From Serpens sp964410065 (GTDB lineage: Bacteria; Pseudomonadota; Gammaproteobacteria; Pseudomonadales; Pseudomonadaceae), in contig CAYPFO010000010.1 of the NCBI GenBank assembly GCA_964410065.1, positions 19,805 to 83,804 of the forward strand: a stretch of DNA of 64,000 nt. Reading direction: 5' to 3'. Under the pieces are notes generated by a model. It saw only the letters and a program-made list of their open reading frames with translations, was not told the DNA's origin and did not search any database. Shown piece by piece: positions 25,401-32,993 of the stretch. Both the position numbers and the translations under genes were made by a program. The stretch's first letter is position 1, and the number at the start of each line of letters is the position of its first letter.

Positions 25401-25495
25401 TGTTCACGCTGTTCGTGCTACCGAGCATGTATTGCCTGCTGGCCAAACCGGATGCGTACCAGCAGGCGCTGGAACCTGCGCGATCCAACCTATAG
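22436..25495 (+). CDS. RND multidrug efflux pump (HAE-1 family)
   Basis: Proton-driven trimeric exporter, 1019 residues, twelve membrane spans and two large periplasmic loops. It begins MAFTDPFIRRPVLASVISLL. TM4 carries the proton-relay pair in IGLVVDDAIVVVENIHRHIE. R1-R4 style motifs are present, for example SIRQYPELESALITVTTAYP, and the second half has TQVGLVTLIGLISKHGILIV and RLRPVLMTTAAMVFGMLPLL. The sequence style (PFIRRPVLA, single-component pump with one adaptor) resembles MexI/MexK-like pumps rather than MexB. Substrates cannot be read from sequence. A strong terminator follows 17 bases after the stop. Confidence 0.93.
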   Translation: MAFTDPFIRRPVLASVISLLIVLLGFQAFKQLSIRQYPELESALITVTTAYPGANAETIQGYITQPLQQSLASAEGIDYMTSVSRQNVSLISIYARIGSDSDRLFTELLAKANEVKNQLPQDAEDPVLAKQAADSTALMYISFYSEELSNPQITDYLSRIIQPKLATLPGIAEAEILGNQVFAMRLWLDPIRLGAYGLSAADVSSAVRRYNFLTTAGELKGEYTLTAVNAETELKTAEAFAAIPLKTEGDTRVLLGDVARVEMGAESYDSVSSFDGTPSVYIAIQGTPSSNPLEVIEHVRGLIPELQAQLPPNLKLSIAYDATQFIRASIDEVVKTLGEAVLIVIIVVFLFLGALRSVLIPVVTIPLSMIGVLFFMQLMGYSINLLTLLAMVLAIGLVVDDAIVVVENIHRHIEEGKTPFDAALEGAREIAVPVVSMTITLAAVYAPIGLLQGLTGALFKEFAFTLAGAVIISGIVALTLSPMMCAKLLRPTSNPSGLAKRIDRTFERVRLRYQRVLHGTLDTRPVVLVFALIVLGLIPVLLMFTQSELAPEEDQGAIFLLSNAPQPTNLDYTNRYTDQFRDIFKAFPEYYSSFQINGFNGVQSGIGGFLLTPWDERSRTQMELLPLVQTRINQIPGLQIFGFNLPSLPGTGEGLPFQFVINTPNDYESLLQVTDRIKQRTQESGKFAFLDVDLAFDKPELVVEIDRQKAAQMGVSMQEVGQTLAVLLGEGEINRFTVEGRSYKVIAQVERAWRDNPDWLNSYYVRNDQGQMLPLGTLIRVHGRARPTQLNQFQQLNSAIIQGVPIVSMGEAIDTVRAIAEEEAPRGYAFDYAGAARQFIQEGGELYVTFALAVAIIFLVLAAQFESFRDPLVILITVPLSICGALIPLFLGISTMNIYTQVGLVTLIGLISKHGILIVEFANQLRRSKGLTPREAVEEAAAIRLRPVLMTTAAMVFGMLPLLLATGAGAVSRFDIGLVIATGMSVGTLFTLFVLPSMYCLLAKPDAYQQALEPARSNL

Positions 25496-25511
25496 GTAAC
25501 TGGCCTGATGT

Positions 25512-25546
25512 AAAAAAGCCCCGACGCGCGAACGCTCGGGGCTTTC
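25512..25546 (+). terminator. Terminator after the RND operon
   Basis: AAAGCCCCGA...CTCGGGGCTTT: a GC-rich stem with an A tract before and TTT after, 17 bases past the pump stop. The next gene is convergent, so it may serve both directions. Confidence 0.85.
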
Positions 25547-25580
25547 CAGATGAACCAACGGTCTCCGTCACTGCCACGCC

Positions 25581-25811
25581 TCATCCGCGAGACTGAGCAC
25601 TCTGCGACAAACCGTACAGCAACAGCAGCAATTCTTCTCCAGGTTGAACCGACAACATTTTCTCGCGCGCGTTGGGAGGAATCGGGCAATCCGTCAATCC
25701 ATGACTTCCTTGTACGATGCCCGGTCCCGGCTCGTGCCAGGCCGCGGTGGCCAGGGAAACCACGCCCAGAGCGCCCATGAGAAACAGGCCTCTAGCGATT
25801 GTTGACGTCAT
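25581..25811 (-). CDS. Small secreted protein, unknown
   Basis: 76 residues from the ATG at 25809-25811, chosen because it gives a clean signal peptide (MTSTIARGLFLMGALGVVSL, then ATA-AWHEPGPG) and has GAGGT upstream; the frame is open further to 25856. The predicted mature part is about 53 residues with a single Cys (GLTDCPIPPNAREKM) and a leucine run near the end (GEELLLLLYGLSQS). I do not recognise a family; similar short Pseudomonas exported proteins exist in my memory. It is convergent with the RND operon. Confidence 0.6.
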   Translation of the reverse strand: MTSTIARGLFLMGALGVVSLATAAWHEPGPGIVQGSHGLTDCPIPPNAREKMLSVQPGEELLLLLYGLSQSAQSRG

Positions 25812-26023
25812 GACAGTAACCTCATGCTGGTTCCGCCATATGCAGCTGGTGATCACGCCGTAGGAAATCGCAGGCGAGACAGCCGAGATAGCGAAACGTT
25901 GCGAAAGCAGAGCCTACCTGTCGTAAATGATCCTTTTTTGACTGTCCCTCACCGGCCACGCGCGACGACGCTTCTCAGCGGCCTGTATTACGCTAGACCA
26001 GCGCAGCGACCGCCGAGCCGGCA

Positions 26024-26242
26024 CTAGACCAATGGCACCGGCACTCGGGCGCGTTCATCGGCTTCGCCAGCTTGCGCGGGCACCTGATGAGCTTCTGCCT
26101 GCAGTTCCGCCCACAACCGGGCGGCGCCGGAAAATTCGGCACCACAATCATCACTTACCTCTTCCAGATCGAAGCGCTGCACGCAGCCTTCGCCCTTGGT
26201 GGGCGGCAGGCTGGCAGTCGCGCGGCGCATTGGATCGGTCAT
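26024..26242 (-). CDS. Small conserved hypothetical downstream of purU
   Basis: 72 residues, no signal or membrane segment, starting MTDPMRRATASLPPTKGEGC. The middle reads VQRFDLEEVSDDCGAEFSGA. The ATG is 11 bases beyond the purU stop on the same strand with a weak GAGG upstream. P. aeruginosa also has a small hypothetical gene next to purU1 and mvaT, which supports it, but from memory only. Function unknown; it could still be a chance frame. Confidence 0.45.
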   Translation of the reverse strand: MTDPMRRATASLPPTKGEGCVQRFDLEEVSDDCGAEFSGAARLWAELQAEAHQVPAQAGEADERARVPVPLV

Positions 26243-26253
26243 GGTGGACAGCC

Positions 26254-27105
26254 TCAGGCAAAAACCACAGTCTTGTTGTCATGCACAATGACGCGATCTT
26301 CCAAGTGGAAACGCAGACCACGGGACAGCACCATCTTCTCGACGTCCTTGCCCAGACGCACCATGGTTTCGATGCTGTCGCGATGGGTCACGCGGACCAC
26401 GTCCTGCTCGATGATCGGGCCGGCATCCAGCTCCTCGGTCACATAGTGGCAGGTCGCGCCGATCAGCTTCACACCGCGCAGCGACGCCTGGTGATAGGGC
26501 TTGGCACCCACGAACGAGGGCAGGAAGCTGTGGTGGATGTTGATCACCTGATGACGATAGCGCTGGCACAGATCAGGCGGCAGGATCTGCATGTAGCGAG
26601 CGAGCACTACGGTATCGGCGCTGTACTCGTCTACCAGGCGCGACACTTCATCGAAGGCCGGCTGCTTGTTCTGCGGATCGACCGGCACGTGGTGGTAAGG
26701 AATGCCATGCCACTCGACCATGCTGCGCAAGTCTTCGTGGTTGGAGATCACACAGGGGATCTCGCAATCCATTTCACCACTGCGCCAGCGGTGCAGCAGG
26801 TCTGCCAAGCAGTGCGATTCACGGCTGGCCATCAACACCACGCGGCGCTTTTCCGCAGAGTCGCTGATCCGCCAGACCATGGAAAATTCCTTGGCAATGG
26901 GCGCGAAAGCTTGTCGAAAGCCGTCCAGATCAAATGGCAGCGAGTCGGCACGGATCTCATGACGCATGAAGAACCAGCCGTTCTGATTATCCGAATGATG
27001 GCTGGCCTCGGTGATCCAGCCATTGTAAGTGGCCAGAAAGTTACTGACCTTGGCGACGATCCCGACGCCATCCGGGCAGGCGATTACCAGCCGAAAAGTG
27101 CGCAT
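26254..27105 (-). CDS. purU: Formyltetrahydrofolate deformylase
   Basis: Hydrolyses 10-formyl-THF to THF and formate, balancing one-carbon pools. 283 residues from the ATG at 27105 (MRTFRLVIACPDGVGIVAKV); the frame extends 15 codons upstream without family similarity. An N-terminal ACT domain (1 to about 80) senses Met/Gly in the family. The formyltransferase fold has RRVVLMASRESHCLADLLHR, VINIHHSFLPSFVGAKPYHQ with the catalytic His, and TCHYVTEELDAGPIIEQDVV with the catalytic Asp. It is divergent from mvaT and upstream of a small hypothetical gene. Confidence 0.95.
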   Translation of the reverse strand: MRTFRLVIACPDGVGIVAKVSNFLATYNGWITEASHHSDNQNGWFFMRHEIRADSLPFDLDGFRQAFAPIAKEFSMVWRISDSAEKRRVVLMASRESHCLADLLHRWRSGEMDCEIPCVISNHEDLRSMVEWHGIPYHHVPVDPQNKQPAFDEVSRLVDEYSADTVVLARYMQILPPDLCQRYRHQVINIHHSFLPSFVGAKPYHQASLRGVKLIGATCHYVTEELDAGPIIEQDVVRVTHRDSIETMVRLGKDVEKMVLSRGLRFHLEDRVIVHDNKTVVFA

Positions 27106-27551
27106 GTGTTGAAAGCTCCAATTCGCAAAGGGCTGCAATTCTAGCCGCACGCCACAAAAAGATCAGTAACGGGCTGACAATGTACTTACCCTGCGGAACA
27201 GACCACGCACCTTGAGATGCCTTGCCTCGCTTTCCTGTACGTTCGCTCGCTGACAATGCCGCTGTTGCCATTTCCTACCCTGCCCTGCAAACGTGTTTGC
27301 CGCATAGCGCATTGGCTATCAAACCTTCCAAGACTCTTACTCTGTAAACGCTTCGTTAATTCAACTATTTCTCGATCCGGTGTTATGATCGCCAGCAGGC
27401 GTTTCAACACCTCAAGTACAATTAGTTTCCTGGCGTGTGATCAAGGACGAAAAACGTTTTCAAAACTTTAAGTTCAGTTTACTTGTGCACTACAGCTGAC
27501 TATCATTTGTTTCACGAATCCTGAAAACTCCTCCTATTGCAAGGAAAAAAA
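27106..27551. other. Intergenic region between purU and mvaT
   Basis: 446 bases between divergent genes. The mvaT-proximal half is markedly richer in A and T than the rest of the window, a usual feature near H-NS-type genes, which often bind their own leaders. Short open frames are present but none has a ribosome site and recognisable content. The only element I can support is the predicted promoter at 27360-27389. Confidence 0.6.
27360..27389 (+). promoter_or_regulatory. Predicted sigma-70 promoter of mvaT (extended -10)
   Basis: TTCAAC (27360-27365) and TATGAT (27384-27389) are separated by 18 bases, with a TG one base before the -10 hexamer (TGTTATGAT). It would give an untranslated leader of about 155 bases before mvaT. 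The -35 is weak; the extended -10 is the stronger part of the argument. Confidence 0.4.
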
Positions 27552-27926
27552 ATGTCCCTTCTCTCTGAATACCGCGCCACTAAAGAAGCCATAGAAGAAC
27601 TTCAAGAGCGCCTGAAGAACCTCGAGCAGGACGAAAAGCTGCAAAAGGAAAAGCAGTTTGAAGAAGAACTGCGCAAACTGATGAGCACCCACGGGAAATC
27701 CCTGCCGGATATCATTGCCATCATTGACCCGAGCGCACGTTCTTCCAAGTCAACACTGATTGCCAAGCCTGCTCCGGCCAAGCGTACCCGCAAGGTCAAG
27801 CAGTACAAGAACCCGCACACCGGCGAAGTCATCGAGACCAAAGGTGGCAACCACAAGGTTCTGAAAGCCTGGAAAGCCAAGTGGAGCTCCGACGAAGTAG
27901 AGAGCTGGGCGACCCTGCTCGATTAA
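27552..27926 (+). CDS. mvaT: H-NS-family global repressor MvaT
   Basis: Nucleoid protein that silences AT-rich and foreign DNA. 124 residues from the ATG at 27552, the family length; a TTG 15 bases upstream is rejected. The N-terminal coiled coil handles oligomerisation (SLLSEYRATKEAIEELQERL, EQDEKLQKEKQFEEELRKL). The linker is basic (KPAPAKRTRKVKQYKNP). The C-terminal DNA-binding domain has NPHTGEVIETKGGNHKVLKA, including the GGN loop that enters the minor groove. It is flanked by purU and sbcB as in P. aeruginosa. A strong terminator follows. Confidence 0.96.
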   Translation: MSLLSEYRATKEAIEELQERLKNLEQDEKLQKEKQFEEELRKLMSTHGKSLPDIIAIIDPSARSSKSTLIAKPAPAKRTRKVKQYKNPHTGEVIETKGGNHKVLKAWKAKWSSDEVESWATLLD

Positions 27927-27944
27927 ACGTCGCTTCGCTTAAAA

Positions 27945-27975
27945 AAAACGCCAGCATTATGCTGGCGTTTTTTGT
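27945..27975 (+). terminator. Terminator after mvaT
   Basis: ACGCCAGCAT / ATGCTGGCGT stem with A tract before and TTTTTT after, 18 bases past the mvaT stop; A/T tracts on both sides could serve both strands. Confidence 0.9.
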
Positions 27976-28134
27976 TGTAATAATCCTGCCTCAGCGAACA
28001 TGCCCCATACCTGGGGTATAACCCTATTCCGGCTCCGGATAATGGGCGGCATGAAAGCCACCCCCGTCACTCTTGCAAATAGAACAACGACGCCTTGCAG
28101 ATTTCAATACTGAAATAAACAGCGCCGACAGACT

Positions 28135-29586
28135 CTAAAGCGCTTCCACGGCAGTCGGCACACCATAATCCTCAGCCCGTTGTTTGGCATAGTCCTGCCA
28201 GGCCAGCAAGATGGTGCGCTCTAGTGGCGAAGCATTCCCCAACAACTCCAGAGTGGCCGTTTGAAAGGCTGTATAGGTTTGGGGAGCCCCCATGGCGGGA
28301 TCATTCAGCCGGGATCGGCAAAACGCCTGCCAGCGCTGTTGTTCATCGGCAGTCAATGTCTCGGCAAAGTTGCGCGCGCGATAGCGGAACAACAGTTCAG
28401 GTAGACGTGGATCATCGAACGGCCAACGTTCGCTTGCCAGCCTGCTCGCTTCGGCATTGCGCACCTGATCGCACAACAGACGATCCCGGTCACCCAGGAA
28501 CCCGCCGTACAATTGCTGTTCCGGGTCGTCGACGCCGGCAAACTCATCGTGTGCATAGACCGTCGCCAGCTTGCCTCGCCATTGCTCCTGGGCATCCCTG
28601 AGACGCTGTGCCTGCGCCAGGCAATGATCCAGGTTGAGCTGCAACCGCTCGCGATCCTCACCGCGCAGCACGTTCAGCGGAGCCACTACCGGACATTTGT
28701 TGATATGCAGCAGCTTCAGCGGCACGGGCAGTTGTCCCTCACTCAGTTCCGCGTGCCGCGTATAAAGACGTTCCCGCAGGGTCTCGCCATCCAGTTCCAG
28801 CAGCGGTGCCAGATCGGCCTGCAAGTCGCAAACAATCAAGGCATTGCGATTCCTTGGGTGCCAGGCCAGCGGCAGCACCACGCCCAGGTAGCTGCGCTCG
28901 GCTGAGAACCGTCCGGAAACATGCACCAGCGGCTGCAGAAGGCGAATCTGCTCCATGACCTGGGCCTTGCTGCGCAATCGATACAGGTAGTCATACAGGC
29001 GTGGCTGGCGCTCACGCAGCAGGCGCGCCAGCCCGATCGTGGCGCGCACATCGGACAGCGCATCGTGAGCCTGACCATGATCGATACCGTTGGCGGCAGT
29101 CAGAAGCTCCAGGCGCAGGCTGACGCGCCCGTCCTGCTGCGGCCACGCGATGCCATCCGGGCGCAATGCATAGGTAGTACGCACCAGATCGATCAGGTCC
29201 CAGCGACTGTTGCCGCCCTGCCATTCCCGGGCATAAGGATCAAAGAAGTTGCGGTACAGGCCGTAGCGGGTCACTTCGTCATCGAAGCGCAGGCTGTTGT
29301 AGCCGACCCCACAGGTTCCCGGACGCGCCAGTTCGGCGTGCAGACGGGTCATGAACTCGGCTTCGCCGAGGCCCTGCTCGCGGAGGGTTTGCGGCGTGAT
29401 ACCGGTAATCAGGCAGGCCGCAGGATGCGGCAGGATGTCATCGGCCGGTCGGCAGTACAGATTGAGCGGCTCACCGATCTCGTTGAGCGCCTCGTCGGTG
29501 CGGATGCCGGCGACCTGCAGGGGCCGATCGCAACGCGGGTTGATACCTGTGGTTTCGTAGTCGTACCAGAATAGGGTCGGGGTCAC
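28135..29586 (-). CDS. sbcB: Exodeoxyribonuclease I
   Basis: Single-strand 3'-5' exonuclease used in repair and recombination. 483 residues with a GTG start at 29586 (preceded by AAAAAGGACGCCTCC); an upstream ATG at 29634 has no ribosome site and adds residues unlike the family. The DEDD exonuclease motifs are FWYDYETTGINPRCD at the N terminus, GYNSLRFDDEVTRYGLYRNF, and QAHDALSDVRATIGLARLL near residue 185. SH3-like and helical C-terminal domains follow (RNFAETLTADEQQRWQAFCR). It is convergent with mvaT. Confidence 0.94.
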   Translation of the reverse strand: MTPTLFWYDYETTGINPRCDRPLQVAGIRTDEALNEIGEPLNLYCRPADDILPHPAACLITGITPQTLREQGLGEAEFMTRLHAELARPGTCGVGYNSLRFDDEVTRYGLYRNFFDPYAREWQGGNSRWDLIDLVRTTYALRPDGIAWPQQDGRVSLRLELLTAANGIDHGQAHDALSDVRATIGLARLLRERQPRLYDYLYRLRSKAQVMEQIRLLQPLVHVSGRFSAERSYLGVVLPLAWHPRNRNALIVCDLQADLAPLLELDGETLRERLYTRHAELSEGQLPVPLKLLHINKCPVVAPLNVLRGEDRERLQLNLDHCLAQAQRLRDAQEQWRGKLATVYAHDEFAGVDDPEQQLYGGFLGDRDRLLCDQVRNAEASRLASERWPFDDPRLPELLFRYRARNFAETLTADEQQRWQAFCRSRLNDPAMGAPQTYTAFQTATLELLGNASPLERTILLAWQDYAKQRAEDYGVPTAVEAL

Positions 29587-29691
29587 GGAGGCGTCCTTTT
29601 TCAGCAAGCCACCGAGTCTAGGACCTTTCAGCATGTGTTTGCGAGTGAACACACGCTGAATGACCTGCCCTTTAATGCGTATTTTTATCGC

Positions 29692-30051
29692 TTAGGCAGA
29701 TGTCGCCAAGCGTTGAAAGGTGAAGTACTCGCGCAGGGCACTCACCATTTCAAGGTATTCCGGCGGTGGCGATTCAAGACGAAAACCCGAGTCGTAACTA
29801 CCGGGGGTCACGTCTTCCTGGCTCCACTGGCAGGTGCCATAAAAATCGACTGACCGCCAGCTGCCGTCCTGGGTAGGGATTTTCAAGCGCATGTCGAATC
29901 GCGCGCCCACCAGCAAAGGCCACTGGCTGATCAGCATCAGTCCTTCACAGGACACGTTGCCAAGGCAGCCTATGGGCCTATCGGTGATGCGATTGAAGAC
30001 TTTCAAGTAATAGGGTAACTGGTGCCGCTGGATGGATCGCTGTCGGGACAT
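29692..30051 (-). CDS. PilZ domain protein
   Basis: Stand-alone PilZ domain of 119 residues, likely a c-di-GMP effector. It begins MSRQRSIQRHQLPYYLKVFN with an RxxxR-like cluster, followed by GNVSCEGLMLIS (NxSxxG). Both halves of the nucleotide-binding motif are thus present, though the arginine spacing (RQRSIQR) should be checked. It continues FDMRLKIPTQDGSWRSVDFY and ends FTFQRLATSA. It lies upstream of sbcB on the same strand, 105 bases away. The partner is unknown. Confidence 0.85.
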   Translation of the reverse strand: MSRQRSIQRHQLPYYLKVFNRITDRPIGCLGNVSCEGLMLISQWPLLVGARFDMRLKIPTQDGSWRSVDFYGTCQWSQEDVTPGSYDSGFRLESPPPEYLEMVSALREYFTFQRLATSA

Positions 30052-30093
30052 TGGATAATTCGCTGCTGTTGATCTGGAATGGGTCTTCTGTGC

Positions 30094-30522
30094 TCAGGCA
30101 CAGAGACCCGCCACTCGTTCGCGCAATTGCTGGCGCGCCTTCGTTAGCTGTTCATCGCTGTAGAACCGATGTTGCTGCTCATCGTCCAGATAATAGAAGC
30201 GGCCACCACGCTCCAGCCTCGCCAGGTGCTCGCGCAATCGCCGACATTCCTGATTGCGCTGTGCCTGGCGTTCCCGGGCAACCTCCCGGGCCTGAGACTG
30301 CTCCTGGCGCCGGGCATCGAACACATCCGCGACCCGCGCCTCGCGTTCGCGAGTGACCTGATCACGCTCGATAATCTGGGGTTGTACCACGATGAGGTCG
30401 GCATCCGCGCCGGCTTGCGCTCTCGAACCGAAATGCACCCGCCCCTGGGTATCGGTCCAGCGATAAATCTCGGCTTGAGCCAATAGTGGCAACAGAACAA
30501 GCCCAAACAACCATGATCGCAT
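30094..30522 (-). CDS. DUF4124 domain periplasmic protein
   Basis: 142 residues. A signal peptide (MRSWLFGLVLLPLLAQA) is followed by EIYRWTDTQGRVHFGSRAQA, the standard DUF4124 fold seen in many exported gammaproteobacterial proteins. The rest is a charged, arginine-rich helix (REREARVADVFDARRQEQSQ, AREVARERQAQRNQECRR) with two Cys residues that could pair. Function unknown; an envelope structural role is a guess. It lies between a PilZ gene and a lipoprotein gene on the same strand. Confidence 0.82.
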   Translation of the reverse strand: MRSWLFGLVLLPLLAQAEIYRWTDTQGRVHFGSRAQAGADADLIVVQPQIIERDQVTREREARVADVFDARRQEQSQAREVARERQAQRNQECRRLREHLARLERGGRFYYLDDEQQHRFYSDEQLTKARQQLRERVAGLCA

Positions 30523-30623
30523 CGAGTGTTCTCCTCCCTGAGAACCCGAGCTTAGCCGCTAGCAACCATCGCTACCAGCCTGACGATGACGATTGCAACC
30601 TTCAAAACAGCCCCGCAGCGCTT

Positions 30624-30992
30624 TTATCGAGTGGCCTGAACGGGTTTTTCCGGGTGGTAATGACCCAACTGACGCAGGGTTTCCAAGCGGGCCCGAGCAC
30701 GGTAGGAATACTCGCTGGCTGGGAAACTTTTGATGATGTACAGGTAGGTCTGGGTAGCATCGATGAACAGGCTTTGGCGCTCCAGGCACTGCCCGCGCAG
30801 CATGGAGATTTCCGGCTGCATGTAGACCCGCGAACGGCTGGCACGGTCAGCCAACGACAACTGCAGCATCACTTGCTCGCAATCGCCTTGGTCATAAGCG
30901 CGGTAAGCTTGGTTCAGGTGTTTGTCGAGCGAAGCACGGGTACTGCAGCCGGCAACGGCGAGGATGGCAACCAGGATAAGCGGGATTTTCAT
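30624..30992 (-). CDS. TPR-like small lipoprotein
   Basis: 122 residues with a lipoprotein signal and lipobox AVAGC (MKIPLILVAILAVAGCSTRA). The mature part has two or three helical repeats of TPR type (LNQAYRAYDQGDCEQVMLQL, SRVYMQPEISMLRGQCLERQ, DATQTYLYIIKSFPASEYSY), ending in a short positive tail. A GGGGGGATCTCC-type site precedes the ATG. It is divergent from a second TPR-like lipoprotein 152 bases away. Probably outer-membrane attached; role unknown. Confidence 0.82.
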   Translation of the reverse strand: MKIPLILVAILAVAGCSTRASLDKHLNQAYRAYDQGDCEQVMLQLSLADRASRSRVYMQPEISMLRGQCLERQSLFIDATQTYLYIIKSFPASEYSYRARARLETLRQLGHYHPEKPVQATR

Positions 30993-31144
30993 AGGGGGGA
31001 TCTCCTTCGTTTGCCAGTGTATCGACAGCTCCTTTGTTTTCTTCAGTCCGCTGCATAACCTCCGTTGGGTTGTGCCCGGGCACGACCCAGGCGGCAGCCC
31101 GGCGCTGCTAAACTGCAGCGCTACGCCTATCGCAAGGAATGCAC

Positions 31145-31945
31145 ATGCGCTCTGTCAGCCTCACCCTGCTCATGCTTACTCTGCTTGTCGGCTGTGCACC
31201 CACCACCCCACTTTTTATCGCCCAGATCACTACCCAGGAAGTCGAAAGCTACAAGGCCATGAAAGGCAAGCGCATGACCGCTGCCGTGGAAGAGGAAGGC
31301 GACCTGCTGACCTACAGCGCCCTGGCCATACGCGACGCCCACAGCCCGCAAGCCGAGCAGCTTTACCTGAGCGGCTATCGGGACACCAAGCTGAGCGAAG
31401 AGGTCCGCGCCATTGCGCTGTACCAGAACGGCCTGATTTATATGAGCCGTTACAACGATCAGCGCGACGATGCCAAAGCCCTGGCGTACTTCAAACAGAT
31501 TCTTGATGAGTTTCCTGCCAGCCAGGCAGCGGAGCGCGCAGAGGCGCGTATCGTCATGCTCCGCGAACGGGCCCGCCAGCCGGTACAGAAAAGCTCGCGG
31601 GAGTTGCTGGCCACCTGGCAACCGCAACGCAATCTCGATCTGGACAAGCCCAGCCTCGACGAAGACATGACGCTGCTGTCCCGGCGCGCCGTGCTCAAAG
31701 ACCGGGTTCCGGAAGCCGAAGAGCTTTATATGCTGGCCCTGCGCGATCCCGCCATCAGTACCAGCATCAAGGAAAAGGCCCTCTACCAGATGGGCCTGAT
31801 GTATCTGGCCCCCGACAACCCACGCGCCGATCGGGACAAGGGCATCAGCTACTTACGCCGCCTCCTCATTCAATACCCGGAAAGCGAGCTGACCGACAAG
31901 GCCTCGCGTCATCTCGACCAGGCGCTGAACCACCAGGCACGCTGA
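31145..31945 (+). CDS. Tetratricopeptide-type lipoprotein
   Basis: 266 residues from the ATG at 31145, six bases after AAGGA; an ATG at 31139 sits too close to that site. The lipobox is LLVGC (Cys near 17). The mature protein is a helical-repeat scaffold: IALYQNGLIYMSRYNDQRDD, AKALAYFKQILDEFPASQAA, and KEKALYQMGLMYLAPDNPRA with ISYLRRLLIQYPESELTDKA, classic Sel1/TPR-like pairs. Its divergent neighbour is also a TPR-like lipoprotein, suggesting a shared envelope task. Downstream is a universal stress protein. Confidence 0.82.
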   Translation: MRSVSLTLLMLTLLVGCAPTTPLFIAQITTQEVESYKAMKGKRMTAAVEEEGDLLTYSALAIRDAHSPQAEQLYLSGYRDTKLSEEVRAIALYQNGLIYMSRYNDQRDDAKALAYFKQILDEFPASQAAERAEARIVMLRERARQPVQKSSRELLATWQPQRNLDLDKPSLDEDMTLLSRRAVLKDRVPEAEELYMLALRDPAISTSIKEKALYQMGLMYLAPDNPRADRDKGISYLRRLLIQYPESELTDKASRHLDQALNHQAR

Positions 31946-32013
31946 CCCAGATCAACCTCAGCCGGGGGATCTATGCTGGAATGCCTAGGATCTGTTTCCC
32001 CTGAGGATAAAAA

Positions 32014-32937
32014 ATGAACACCCACCAGTTGCTGGTCGTCATCGACCCCACCCAAGAAGCCCAACCGGCCCTGCAGCGCGCAACCTGGCTCGCGCGCCAA
32101 ACCGGGGCCGTGATGGAGTTGCTACTGTGTGAGTATCATTCGGCACTGGAGGGCGGGCTGCTCGATGGCCCACGGCTGGAACATGCGCGCCGCTCCTTGC
32201 TTGAACAGCGCCGTACCTGGCTTGAGCAACTGGCGGAGCCCTTGCGCGCTGAAGGTTTAACCGTAACCTGCGAGGCCCGCTGGGGCCGTCCGCTGCACAA
32301 GATGATTCTGGCCCGAGTGGCCGAGCTGCAGCCCGACCTCCTGTTCAAGTCCGGCCACCAGCATGGCCTGCTGCAACGGCTGTTCACTACCAACACCTGC
32401 TGGCAACTGATCCGCCAATGTCCTTGCCCCCTTTGGTTGACCGGGGACCTCGACTGGCAGCCCAAGCGCCTGTGCGCCGCTGTCGACCCGCTGCATGCGG
32501 CGGACAAGCCAGCCAGCCTGGATCATCAATTGATCGAAACCGCCCGACAGCTGGCGGACGCGTTCAAGTTGGAAGAGTTCATCGTGCACAGCCACGCCCC
32601 GGTACCCAACACGCTGATCTTCGATGTCGACCTGGCCACCACCTACGAGCAGTACCGTGAAGAAGAAGCCAAGGCGCACCACGCAGCCTTTGCCAAGCTG
32701 CTGGCCAGCCATCCCGACAGCGCGGCCAATGGTCAATTACTAGAGGGATATGCCGAGCAGACCATCCCGCGCTTCGTCGAGGAGCGAAACATCGACCTGA
32801 TGCTGATGGGCGCCATTGCACGCGGCAGTCTGGACAATGCGTTGATCGGCAATACCGCCGAACGCATCCTGGAAGCCGTGCACTGCGACCTGCTGGTTCT
32901 CAAGCCCGCGCAATTCGGTAGTGCACAGGAACAATGA
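32014..32937 (+). CDS. Universal stress protein, tandem UspA domains (UspE-like)
   Basis: Cytoplasmic stress protein of 307 residues with two UspA folds. Domain 1 is about 1-150 (MNTHQLLVVIDPTQEAQPAL, then PDLLFKSGHQHGLLQRLFTT and QCPCPLWLTGDLDWQ). Domain 2 is about 155-300 (LCAAVDPLHAADKPASLDHQ, LMLMGAIARGSLDNALIGNT, ILEAVHCDLLVLKPAQFG). The final glycine-rich loop, GAIARGSLDNALIGNT, resembles an ATP-binding Usp motif. Encoded just before pyruvate kinase, as in P. aeruginosa; anaerobic-survival Usps occur in this neighbourhood, but no ANR box is obvious here. Confidence 0.9.
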   Translation: MNTHQLLVVIDPTQEAQPALQRATWLARQTGAVMELLLCEYHSALEGGLLDGPRLEHARRSLLEQRRTWLEQLAEPLRAEGLTVTCEARWGRPLHKMILARVAELQPDLLFKSGHQHGLLQRLFTTNTCWQLIRQCPCPLWLTGDLDWQPKRLCAAVDPLHAADKPASLDHQLIETARQLADAFKLEEFIVHSHAPVPNTLIFDVDLATTYEQYREEEAKAHHAAFAKLLASHPDSAANGQLLEGYAEQTIPRFVEERNIDLMLMGAIARGSLDNALIGNTAERILEAVHCDLLVLKPAQFGSAQEQ

Positions 32938-32993
32938 CTACAGGGTAACGGCGTAGTAGCCTCAGGACATGCTTGAAAAACCAGGAGTCCTGA

